Assembly (NCBI GenBank): GCA_946803715.1
Contig: CAMPET010000021.1
Coordinates: 194,481 to 212,954 of the forward strand
Source of the DNA: Beroe ovata
Taxonomy: Eukaryota; Ctenophora; Nuda; Beroida; Beroidae
Direction: 5' to 3'
Length of the DNA stretch: 18,474 nt
The number at the start of each line of letters is the position of its first letter. The first letter of the stretch is position 1. Below the pieces are notes generated by a model. That model searched no databases. It saw nothing but the letters and a program-made list of their open reading frames with translations, and was not told the origin of the DNA. Of this stretch, positions 18,458 to 18,474 are shown piece by piece. The position numbers and the translations under genes are program-made.

Positions 18458-18474
18458 TGTGTGTGTGTGTGTGT
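18458..18474. repeat. (TG)n microsatellite at the right edge
   Basis: Uninterrupted TG dinucleotides run to the last base, so the repeat continues beyond the window. Confidence 0.9.

Overview
This is a eukaryotic, almost certainly metazoan, genomic window. It carries multi-exon genes with canonical GT-AG introns of mostly 70-520 bp, AATAAA poly(A) signals, dispersed non-autonomous DNA transposons and CA/GT microsatellites. The gene set (STK33-type kinase, PIG-U, BBS1, TMEM42, and a membrane death-domain protein) and the compact spacing suggest a ciliated marine invertebrate. A demosponge-like genome is my best guess, but it rests on gene content and compactness and is inference only. The window starts inside a (CA)n run and ends inside a (GT)n run, and contains two N bases (5707 and 15474), as expected of a short contig bounded by microsatellites.

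Layout. 552-3713 (+): the last six visible coding exons of an STK33-like protein kinase, whose N-terminal exons lie left of the window; its first visible intron holds a dense CACGTG cluster. 3714-5857: intergenic and repeat-rich, with a TGATCA palindrome cluster, a foldback element of about 490 bp with a perfect 26-bp hairpin at its core, and a 209-bp TIR element with 9-bp flanking repeats. 5858-7926 (+): complete PIG-U (GPI transamidase subunit) in 8 exons. 8310-10777 (+): complete BBS1 (BBSome subunit) in 4 exons. 10985-11446: a 462-bp TA-flanked MITE. 11922-12305 (+): TMEM42-like small membrane protein in one coding exon. 12698-13845 (-): a three-exon gene, tail-to-tail with TMEM42, that splices into a 204-aa single-pass membrane protein with a short glycosylation-rich ectodomain and a cytoplasmic death domain. 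13846-18474: more than 4.6 kb with no gene I can support, only a CA array, a TGTACA palindrome cluster and AT-rich DNA.

The genes do not form an operon or one pathway. PIG-U acts in the ER on GPI anchoring, BBS1 in ciliary trafficking, and STK33 is linked in mammals to the sperm flagellum. The most interesting object is the death-domain gene. Its spliced product resembles the p75NTR/NRADD layout (short N-glycosylated ectodomain, one membrane span, p75-like death domain, possible C-terminal PDZ ligand) and is visible only when three minus-strand exons are joined.
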